Shown here in pieces: positions 1 to 5,173 of a DNA stretch of 5,533 nt. The DNA is taken from assembly GCA_903933995.1 (NCBI GenBank), contig CAIZMD010000199.1, positions 1 through 5,533 on the forward strand. The letters are read 5' to 3'. Under the pieces are notes generated by a model that worked only from the letters and a program-made list of their open reading frames with translations, did no database searches and was not told the origin of the DNA. Position numbers and translations under genes: made by a program. This stretch comes from an uncultured Bacteroidota bacterium (GTDB taxonomy: Bacteria; Bacteroidota; Bacteroidia; Chitinophagales; Chitinophagaceae). Position 1 is the first letter of the stretch. Each line of letters begins with the position of its first letter.

Positions 1-4
1 AAGT

Positions 5-1204
5 ATGAAACAACTAATTTTTGGTCTATTGATACTACTGTTCTGCTCTTGTAAAGGATTGGAAAAAGAACAGCCCATCACAGAAACAGGATATTATTAT
101 ACCTGTTCCATGGATCCACAAGTGGTAAGTGACAAGCCAGGCAAATGTCCTATTTGCAAAATGGATCTAACCAAGGTTAAAAAACAAAGTAGTGAATCAG
201 GTGGCTTTTTAGAACTCAGCGATCAACAGATGAAACTGGGTAATATTCAGATAGATAGTATTCATAATGGACGTATTGGTGACGAGTTGGTGTTAACAGG
301 CACTGTGAATTTTGACCAAATGCATGCCAATACAATTAGTGCTAGGGTGAATGGAAGAATGGAAAAATTGTATTTCAAAAACCTGGGAGACAATATTAAA
401 AAAGGGGATCCTGTATTTGAATTATATAGTGAGGAATTGAATAATGCCAAACAGGAATATTTACTCTTGCTAGACAAGCAACGGGCATTTGCCAATGAGC
501 CCTTGATTAATTTTCAACAACTACTTCAAGCTGCCAAACATAAATTATTACTATGGGGTATGTCAGAAAAACAGATTGCAGACATGGCCAGTAATAAAAA
601 AGCTAGTTCAAACACGGTGTTTTACAGCAATGTCAGTGGTTATATTACCCAGTTGAATTTTAAAGAGGGAGACTATTTAATGGAGGGTTCTTCTCTGGTT
701 ATGATCTCTGACCTAGACCAAGTTTGGGTAGAAGCACAAGCCTACACTTCTCAGTTATCAAGTATCAACAGCAATAGTGAAGCCATTACTAGATTTCCAG
801 AACTTACTGGATTGGAATTAAAAGGGACAATAGCATTTGTTAACCCAGAAATCAATCCAGATACTAGGATCAACCTTCTAAGGGTGAGCATCCCCAATAA
901 AGACCATCAACTAAAACCTGGAATGGCGGCATATGTGGTTTTAAAATCGCCTGTCAGAAAAAGTTTAACCTTACCCACCAACGCCGTTATTAGAGATGCC
1001 CATGGAGCCATGGTTTGGGTAGCCATTGCTAGCAATAAATTCCAACCCGTCATGGTTAAAACTGGACTTGAAAACGATGACCATATTGAGATCCTTGCTG
1101 GATTAACAAACGGGATAGCGATTGTTGTTTCTGGGGCTTACTTATTGAATAGTGAGTGGATATTCAAAAAAGGTGCTAAGCCCATGGAAATGCATTCTCA
1201 CTAA
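5..1204 (+). CDS. cusB: CusB-type periplasmic adaptor (membrane fusion) lipoprotein of a heavy-metal RND efflux system
   Basis: This 399-residue protein should link an inner-membrane RND pump to an outer-membrane channel for export of a metal ion such as copper, silver, zinc or cobalt. Residues 1-16 form a lipoprotein signal ending in FCSC, with C16 the likely lipidated cysteine. Residues 30-57 form a heavy-metal-binding domain: C34-x-M36-x-P38 followed by GKCPICKM, with C48, C51 and M53 as probable ligands. The adaptor body follows: lipoyl-like halves near 98-142 and 205-235, a short helical hairpin between them, a beta-barrel near 236-315 containing the typical NPEINPDTR and LKPGMAAYV segments, and a membrane-proximal domain to about 385. 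The C-terminus ends MHSH, possibly a minor metal site. The length fits CusB-like proteins. ATG at 5 is the natural start because the signal peptide begins there. No CusA or channel gene follows, so these probably lie upstream. Adaptor assignment is firm; the exact metal is not readable. Confidence 0.9.
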   Translation: MKQLIFGLLILLFCSCKGLEKEQPITETGYYYTCSMDPQVVSDKPGKCPICKMDLTKVKKQSSESGGFLELSDQQMKLGNIQIDSIHNGRIGDELVLTGTVNFDQMHANTISARVNGRMEKLYFKNLGDNIKKGDPVFELYSEELNNAKQEYLLLLDKQRAFANEPLINFQQLLQAAKHKLLLWGMSEKQIADMASNKKASSNTVFYSNVSGYITQLNFKEGDYLMEGSSLVMISDLDQVWVEAQAYTSQLSSINSNSEAITRFPELTGLELKGTIAFVNPEINPDTRINLLRVSIPNKDHQLKPGMAAYVVLKSPVRKSLTLPTNAVIRDAHGAMVWVAIASNKFQPVMVKTGLENDDHIEILAGLTNGIAIVVSGAYLLNSEWIFKKGAKPMEMHSH

Positions 1205-1217
1205 AAAAAACAATCTG

Positions 1218-1251
1218 TTTGAATCAGAAGCCGGAGGGCTGCTTATCTTTA
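1218..1251 (+). promoter_or_regulatory. weak promoter-like elements before recR
   Basis: TTTG at 1218-1221 and TATCTTTA at 1244-1251 lie 22 nt apart and resemble the Bacteroidota -33/-7 pair (TTG and TAnnTTTG), but the last base of the -7 box is A, not G. If used, transcription would start at or within a few bases of the recR ATG at 1256, giving a nearly leaderless mRNA. Read-through from the adaptor gene 51 nt upstream is the alternative. Confidence 0.22.
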
Positions 1252-1255
1252 CCAT

Positions 1256-1870
1256 ATGCAACTCCCTTCCGCCTTACTTGAAAACGCAGTACTGCAATTC
1301 TCCAAACTCCCAGGCATTGGTAAAAAGACCGCCCTGAGACTGGTCTTGCACCTGATGAAGCAAGACGTGAATGAAGTTCAGTTCTTTGGTGAAACCATTG
1401 CCAAAATGCGTAGGGATATCCGTTTTTGTCAACGCTGTTTTAATGTAAGCGATGGCAATATCTGTTCTATTTGTTCCAATTCTCAGCGTAACCAACGCAT
1501 GATCTGTGTGGTGGAGAATATCCGTGACGTAATTGCTATTGAAAGCACCCAACAGTTTAATGGAACCTATCATGTATTAGACGGCATTATTTCTCCATTA
1601 GATGGTATTGGACCAGATCAGCTGAATATTGAACCCCTGATTCAGCGGATCAAAAATGAAGGCATAGAAGAATTGGTTTTTGCACTTAGCCCCAATATTC
1701 AGGGGGATACCACCATTTATTATATCCAGAAAAAACTGGAACAATTCCCTTGCAGGATCACCACTATTGCTAGAGGTATTGCATTTGGTGGGGAATTGGA
1801 ATATGCAGATGAAATGACACTTGCTAGAAGTATTGCTAATCGACTCCCGATTCAGCAATATGTAAAATAA
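1256..1870 (+). CDS. recR: Recombination mediator protein RecR
   Basis: RecR works with RecO (and RecF) to load RecA on gapped single-stranded DNA during recombinational repair. At 204 residues it has the usual family length. A helix-hairpin-helix DNA-binding segment lies at about 8-35 (LPGIGKKTA). It is followed by a four-cysteine zinc finger (C58, C61, C70, C73) and a Toprim domain from about 82 to 175, with the acidic residue E87 in VVEN and the conserved stretch LSPNIQGDTT. The C-terminal signature GIAFGGELEYADEMTLARS is that of RecR. ATG at 1256 is the only possible start: an in-frame TGA lies at 1220-1222 and no other ATG, GTG or TTG intervenes. The alignment start matches E. coli RecR. 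A GGAGGG run at 1233-1238 is too far upstream (17 nt) to be a good ribosome binding site. It has no visible functional tie to the adaptor gene before it or the envelope genes after it. Confidence 0.97.
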   Translation: MQLPSALLENAVLQFSKLPGIGKKTALRLVLHLMKQDVNEVQFFGETIAKMRRDIRFCQRCFNVSDGNICSICSNSQRNQRMICVVENIRDVIAIESTQQFNGTYHVLDGIISPLDGIGPDQLNIEPLIQRIKNEGIEELVFALSPNIQGDTTIYYIQKKLEQFPCRITTIARGIAFGGELEYADEMTLARSIANRLPIQQYVK

Positions 1871-1899
1871 CCCCTATTTAATTTTTATACTCGGGCAAC

Positions 1900-1951
1900 T
1901 TCCCCAAAACATTTACCGTAAATCTATCTGAGGTTTAAATGTGCTGGGGAA
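1900..1951 (+). repeat. long imperfect inverted repeat (hairpin) between recR and the yceI gene
   Basis: TTCCCC at 1900-1905 pairs with GGGGAA at 1946-1951, extended by A1906-T1945. After a 2x2 mismatch, ACATTTA at 1909-1915 pairs with TAAATGT at 1936-1942. The 20-nt loop contains CC and GG that could pair further. It lies 30 nt after the recR stop and 72 nt before the yceI start. It may be a recR terminator, although only the short run CTATTTT follows (1958-1964), or a structured leader or operator for the yceI cluster. No good TAnnTTTG promoter was seen in the 1871-2023 gap. Confidence 0.45.
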
Positions 1952-2023
1952 CTATGGCTATTTTAAACATTAGAATTGATATATTGAGTAGTGTATCCCT
2001 ACCATGAACCTAAAAACAACAAC

Positions 2024-2563
2024 ATGAAAAAAGCATTATTGATTTTAACCCTGTTTTGTGCCAGTCAATTGTCTGCTCAAAAAATGTATAGCACCAAATC
2101 AGGCCAGGTTAAATTTAACGCAAGCTCTCCTTTGGAAACCATCCGTGCCGTAAACAATCAGGGAGATAGCAGGTGGTTAGAAAGCAATGGGCAATTGGTT
2201 TTTAGCGTATTGATCAAGGGGTTCAAATTTGAAAACCAATTGATGGAAGACCATTTTAATGAGAATTATATGGAGAGTAGCAAATTCCCTAAAGCGGAAT
2301 TCAAAGGCTATATCAATAATTTAGAAAGAATTGATTTAACAAAAGCTGGGGCCAATGAAGTAAGTGCAGAAGGCACTTTAACCATTCATGGAGTTGGTCA
2401 AAAAATGACTGTGAATGGAACCCTCACTGTTTTGAGCAGTGGCAAGATCATGCTCAAGAGTGACCTGAAAATCAAATTGAAAGACTTCAATATTACTGGC
2501 AGTTATATAGGATCCAAAATTGCTCCTGAAGCCACTATTAGCCTTTATTGCATTTACGAATAA
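2024..2563 (+). CDS. yceI: YceI-family periplasmic lipid-binding-like protein
   Basis: This is a secreted 179-residue protein of the YceI family: lipocalin-like beta-barrels that in characterised members bind isoprenoid or other long lipids. The start chosen is ATG 2024 because it begins a clean signal peptide (MKKALLILTLFCASQLSAQ, cleavage near residue 19). An in-frame GTG at 1991 would add eleven polar residues before the signal and is rejected. The family hallmark is the segment at about 73-94, with LMEDHFNENYMESSKFP followed by AEFKG. Later come a beta-strand pair around TLTIHGVGQKMTVNGTL (118-134) and the C-terminal LKDFNITGSYIGSKIAPEATISL. The next gene begins 11 nt after its stop, so the two are very probably co-transcribed. 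The ligand cannot be read from sequence. The symbol names the family, not a proven orthologue. Confidence 0.9.
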   Translation: MKKALLILTLFCASQLSAQKMYSTKSGQVKFNASSPLETIRAVNNQGDSRWLESNGQLVFSVLIKGFKFENQLMEDHFNENYMESSKFPKAEFKGYINNLERIDLTKAGANEVSAEGTLTIHGVGQKMTVNGTLTVLSSGKIMLKSDLKIKLKDFNITGSYIGSKIAPEATISLYCIYE

Positions 2564-2574
2564 AACAGACAACC

Positions 2575-3474
2575 TTGAAAAACAAACACCCACTTGTTGC
2601 CTTTGCATGTTTATTGCTGTTGATGAACAGCCTTTCACTAAACGCACAAACTGACTTATTCAAAGACAGTAGTAGTCCTGTAAAAGAAAAAGTAAGATCT
2701 ACTTTTAAGAGTACCAGAATTGTTAGTGGCCATTCCGTTGAAAACGTAGGAAAAGGGATTTTAGATTTTAGAATCTCACACCGATTTGGGTCTATTAGTG
2801 GCGGTACTTATGAATTTTTTGGACTTGACAATGCTTTTACGCGTTTGGCCTTGGACTATGGTATTACCGATAGATTAATGGTTGGTATTAGCCGCGGTAC
2901 TTATGATAAAGAGTTTACCGCATTGCTGAAATACAAGATTTTACAACAAACTACAGGACCATCGGCCACGCCAATAACCATGAGTTATGTTGGAACCGGT
3001 ATGTGGCGGACCATTAAAAATTTTGACCCTTTGGCATCAGCCTTTAAAACTCAAAATTTCTTTCATTCTCATCAATTGTTGATTGCCAGAAAATTTAATG
3101 ATTATACTTCTTTGCAATTGATGCCTACCATGGTTTATTATAGCGCCACCCCCAAGCCAACAGACAATAATATGATGTGGAGTTTGGGCGTAGCTGCTAG
3201 ACAAAGGGTTTCTAAAAGGGTGAATTTAACAGGAGAATATTATTACCAGTTTACCCCATTTGATGGCTATACCAATTCCATGTCTTTTGGGGTTGATATT
3301 GAAACAGGCGGTCACGTATTTCAGTTGCATTTGACCAATTCATACGGCACCACAGAACGCAGTTTCATACATGAAACAACGGGCAAATGGGGAGATGGAG
3401 ACATCCATTTTGGATTCAATATCTCAAGGGTATTTACCATTGTAAAACCCAAGGACTTTAAAAATAAATGGTAA
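2575..3474 (+). CDS. DUF5777-type outer-membrane beta-barrel-like protein, probable TTG start
   Basis: This protein resembles the DUF5777 family of predicted beta-barrel envelope proteins found in Bacteroidota; its molecular role is unknown. With the start at TTG 2575 it has 299 residues and begins MKNKHPLVAFACLLLLMNSLSLNAQ, a convincing signal peptide (cleavage near 25). The frame also opens at TTG 2548, inside the yceI gene, but that would put nine extra residues (HLRIKQTT type) before the signal, so 2575 is preferred; no ATG lies near the signal start. Features typical of the family are STRIVSGHSVENVGKGILDFRISHRFG (about 46-72), alternating polar/aromatic strands such as LALDYGITDRLMVGISRG (91-108), and the closing FGFNISRVFTI strand. 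It sits 11 nt after yceI and 27 nt before the OB-fold gene, which suggests one operon. The assignment rests on remembered family motifs; a porin-like or anchoring role is inference. Confidence 0.82.
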   Translation: MKNKHPLVAFACLLLLMNSLSLNAQTDLFKDSSSPVKEKVRSTFKSTRIVSGHSVENVGKGILDFRISHRFGSISGGTYEFFGLDNAFTRLALDYGITDRLMVGISRGTYDKEFTALLKYKILQQTTGPSATPITMSYVGTGMWRTIKNFDPLASAFKTQNFFHSHQLLIARKFNDYTSLQLMPTMVYYSATPKPTDNNMMWSLGVAARQRVSKRVNLTGEYYYQFTPFDGYTNSMSFGVDIETGGHVFQLHLTNSYGTTERSFIHETTGKWGDGDIHFGFNISRVFTIVKPKDFKNKW

Positions 3475-3501
3475 TGGTTCACCAAGATTAAATTTTCAAT
3501 C

Positions 3502-3915
3502 ATGAAACAAAAAATCATCATTGGTGCATTAATAGCCGTAGTACTGGGTGTTCTAGGCGTTTGGTTCTTTGTGTTCTATGCCCCAACCCATTTTAAAAGG
3601 GATGTGGCAGATGAGAAAGGGATACCATTAACAGCTGCAGCATTGGTAAAAGCTTATCAAGAAAATGAACCCAATGCCAATGCACTGTATTTAGACAAAC
3701 CTCTTGAAATCAAGGGTGAAATAGGCGAAACCAAGATTGATCAAGTGGGCAATACCACGCTTAGCCTCAAGTCTGAAGATGCTTTTGCTAGTGTATTCTG
3801 TACTCTGAAAAAAGCTGACCCTAGTTTAAAACCGGGTCAAACAGTAACGGTAAAAGGAATCTGTACCGGATTTTTGAGCGATGTGGTATTAAAAGACGCC
3901 ATTATTGTTCCATAA
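3502..3915 (+). CDS. Membrane-anchored OB-fold protein, tRNA_anti-like family
   Basis: This is a small 137-residue protein with one N-terminal hydrophobic helix (about 4-27, IIIGALIAVVLGVLGVWFFVF) without a lipobox, so it is probably anchored in the inner membrane with the rest in the periplasm. Residues about 44-60 form a helix (AAALVKAYQENEPNANALY), followed by an OB-fold: LEIKGEIGE, TTLSLKS, ASVFCTLKK, LKPGQTVTVKGICTGFLSDVVLKDAIIV. This matches the tRNA_anti-like OB-fold family of Bacteroidota. Despite that family name there is no reason to infer tRNA binding for an exported domain. C100 and C121 could form a disulphide in the periplasm. It is the last gene of the yceI-DUF5777-OB cluster; an inverted repeat that could terminate the transcript begins 57 nt after its stop. 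ATG 3502 directly precedes the anchor and is a safe start. The function is unknown. Confidence 0.85.
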   Translation: MKQKIIIGALIAVVLGVLGVWFFVFYAPTHFKRDVADEKGIPLTAAALVKAYQENEPNANALYLDKPLEIKGEIGETKIDQVGNTTLSLKSEDAFASVFCTLKKADPSLKPGQTVTVKGICTGFLSDVVLKDAIIVP

Positions 3916-3958
3916 ACTTACTAAGTCAGGCCAATCCGGTCTTTCAACAACGATATTC

Positions 3959-3989
3959 TTGGAAAATCAAGCTCCGCCTGCTATTTTTG
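3959..3989 (+). promoter_or_regulatory. Bacteroidota-type promoter for the metH genes
   Basis: TTG at 3959-3961 and TATTTTTG at 3982-3989 are separated by 20 nt. This is an exact match to the Bacteroidota housekeeping pattern TTG-N19-20-TAnnTTTG. Transcription would begin about 4-8 nt after the -7 box, near 3993-3997, leaving a leader of roughly 155-160 nt before metH. The -7 box lies within the inverted repeat at 3973-4005, so this DNA has at least two possible functions. The start point is predicted from the motif only. Confidence 0.65.
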
Positions 3990-4005
3990 CACAATAGCAG
4001 GCGGA
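3973..4005 (+). terminator. 13-bp perfect hairpin: probable terminator of the yceI-DUF5777-OB cluster, overlapping the metH promoter
   Basis: TCCGCCTGCTATT (3973-3985) and its exact reverse complement (3993-4005) flank a 7-nt loop (3986-3992). The following bases, ATTTGTTTATT, are moderately T-rich, as expected for an intrinsic terminator of the upstream operon. The left arm and loop also contain the metH -7 box, so the palindrome could instead, or in addition, be an operator for a dimeric regulator. The right arm carries the GCAGGC strand that can pair downstream in the metH leader. Confidence 0.65.
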
Positions 4006-4053
4006 TTTGTTTATTGTTCGGCCTGCAATCCCCATACGTGGGGACAAACGAAC
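3997..4053 (+). ncRNA. candidate H-type pseudoknot riboswitch aptamer in the metH leader (SAM-II/SAM-V-like layout)
   Basis: Helix P1 pairs GCAGGC 3997-4002 with GCCTGC 4021-4026 (6 bp). Helix P2 pairs GTTCG 4016-4020, inside the P1 loop, with CGAAC 4049-4053 (5 bp). P2's first strand abuts P1's second strand with no gap, the classic H-type arrangement. Loop 1 (4003-4015) is U-rich (GGAUUUGUUUAUU). Loop 3 (4027-4048) holds a 6-bp hairpin, TCCCCA 4029-4034 with TGGGGA 4039-4044, closed by the UACG tetraloop 4035-4038, then CAAA. This strand order, with a U-rich loop 1 and A-rich loop 3, is that of SAM-II and SAM-V riboswitches, and the downstream gene makes methionine, the SAM precursor. I cannot verify the conserved nucleotides of either class, so the ligand is inference. 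P1 begins almost at the predicted RNA 5' end. Confidence 0.45.
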
Positions 4054-4149
4054 TAATAAACGTCTTGAAGAGCTCCACAGCATTCTCTCCTTGCGTTTTA
4101 TGGTTCGGATCTATTCACTTTCCAGTGCAAAGCACTAGGAATAAACCAT
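4049..4149 (+). promoter_or_regulatory. candidate expression platform of the metH leader (competing helices before the start codon)
   Basis: Two mutually exclusive folds are visible. In the first, CGAACTA 4049-4055 pairs with TGGTTCG 4101-4107 (7 bp, one G-U). After a 2x2 mismatch it continues as AAACG 4058-4062 with CGTTT 4094-4098; this helix would break pseudoknot helix P2. In the second, ATGGTT 4100-4105 pairs with AACCAT 4144-4149, only 4 nt before the metH ATG. That fold encloses ATTC 4113-4116 with GAAT 4139-4142, and AGTGC 4124-4128 with GCACT 4132-4136 (AAA loop). The second fold would hide the initiation region, including the AGGA at 4137-4140. The pairings are seen in the sequence; the switching is inferred. 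Confidence 0.4.
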
Positions 4150-4153
4150 TGGT

Positions 4154-5164
4154 ATGGACTTAAAACAAGCATTGGCAGAGCGGATATTGGTGATTGACGG
4201 GGCCATGGGAACCATGATTCAGCGTCATAAATTGGAAGAAGCAGACTATCGCGGAGAGCGATTTAAAGACTGGCATACAGACGTAAAAGGCAATAATGAC
4301 CTGCTTTGTATTACCAAGCCCGAAATTATTATTGGTATTCACGAGCTCTATTTAGAAGCAGGAGCAGACATTATTGAAACCAATACTTTTAGTAGCACCG
4401 TGATTGCCATGGCAGATTATGACATGCAATCATTGGCTTATGAACTAAATGTTGCTGCAGCCAAATGCGCTAGAATTGCAGCAGATAAATACACAGCTCT
4501 TAATCCTGCCAAACCACGTTTTGTAGCTGGCGCGATAGGCCCTTTGAATAAGACCCTTAGTTTGTCTCCAGATGTAAACAACCCTGGTTATAGGGCTGTT
4601 ACTTTTGACGAAGTAGTTGCAGCCTATTATGAGCAGATTGGAGGATTAGTAGACGGTGGTGTTGACATCATTTTAATTGAAACCATTTTTGATACCCTTA
4701 ATGCCAAGGGAGCCATTTTTGCGGTGAAAAAATATTTCCGTGACAAAGGCATTCCTGAATTACCCGTGATGATCAGTGGTACCATTACCGATGCATCAGG
4801 TAGAACCCTAAGCGGTCAAACACTTGAAGCCTTCTATACTTCTGTCATGCACGCAAACCCACTTAGTGTTGGATTAAACTGTGCTTTGGGTGCTGCTGAA
4901 ATGCGTAGTCATATTGAAGAACTGAGCAGTATTGCGGCTTGTCATACATCGGCCTATCCCAATGCGGGATTGCCCAATGCCATGGGAGAATATGATGAAC
5001 AGCCCCATGAAACAGCACATTTTATTGAAGAATGGGCACAGCAAGGATTTGTCAATATTGTAGGTGGATGCTGCGGCACTACACCTGATCATATCAAGCA
5101 TATTGCACAAAACGTACAGCACCTCAAACCAAGACCCTTACCCGTTTTAGAAACGGCACTATAA
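4154..5164 (+). CDS. metH: Methionine synthase, homocysteine-binding (zinc) domain as a separate protein
   Basis: This 336-residue protein is the homocysteine S-methyltransferase domain of cobalamin-dependent methionine synthase, which activates homocysteine for methylation by methylcobalamin. The whole protein is one TIM-barrel domain. ILVIDGAMGTMIQ (11-23) is the family's N-terminal strand, ADIIETNTFSS (71-81) and VAGAIGPLNKTLSLSPDV (124-141) follow, and the three zinc cysteines are C243 (in GLNCALGA) and C306-C307 (in VGGCCGTTPDH). It ends at about the point where the first domain of full-length MetH (around 1,200 residues) gives way to the folate domain. The next gene, 9 nt on, supplies that domain, so the enzyme should work as a two-protein complex. 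ATG 4154 aligns with the E. coli MetH start. It is preceded by a promoter and a structured leader of about 155 nt, suggesting RNA-level control. A betaine-homocysteine methyltransferase is unlikely given the neighbour. Confidence 0.95.
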   Translation: MDLKQALAERILVIDGAMGTMIQRHKLEEADYRGERFKDWHTDVKGNNDLLCITKPEIIIGIHELYLEAGADIIETNTFSSTVIAMADYDMQSLAYELNVAAAKCARIAADKYTALNPAKPRFVAGAIGPLNKTLSLSPDVNNPGYRAVTFDEVVAAYYEQIGGLVDGGVDIILIETIFDTLNAKGAIFAVKKYFRDKGIPELPVMISGTITDASGRTLSGQTLEAFYTSVMHANPLSVGLNCALGAAEMRSHIEELSSIAACHTSAYPNAGLPNAMGEYDEQPHETAHFIEEWAQQGFVNIVGGCCGTTPDHIKHIAQNVQHLKPRPLPVLETAL

Positions 5165-5173
5165 ATTAGAACT

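Noticed and set aside
1991..2023. GTG 1991 as start of the YceI gene.
   Set aside because: It would place eleven polar residues before a complete signal peptide that begins at ATG 2024.
3924..3941. Resemblance to a cobalamin-riboswitch B12 box (AGTCAGG ... CCGGTC) upstream of metH.
   Set aside because: The spacing within the box is two bases off the consensus. The rest of the aptamer, including the GCCACTG region, would have to lie inside the OB-fold coding sequence, where I find no such motifs. The segment also lies before the predicted metH promoter.
4100..4138. A 12-codon upstream ORF (ATG 4100, TAG 4136-4138) in the metH leader, a possible attenuation peptide.
   Set aside because: It has no methionine codons beyond the start and no ribosome binding site, and its bases are better explained by the competing helices. 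It may be translated, but nothing supports it.
3916..4153. SAM-I (S-box) or SAH riboswitch before metH.
   Set aside because: I could not find the conserved S-box core segments or the SAH-riboswitch core; the visible structure is an H-type pseudoknot.
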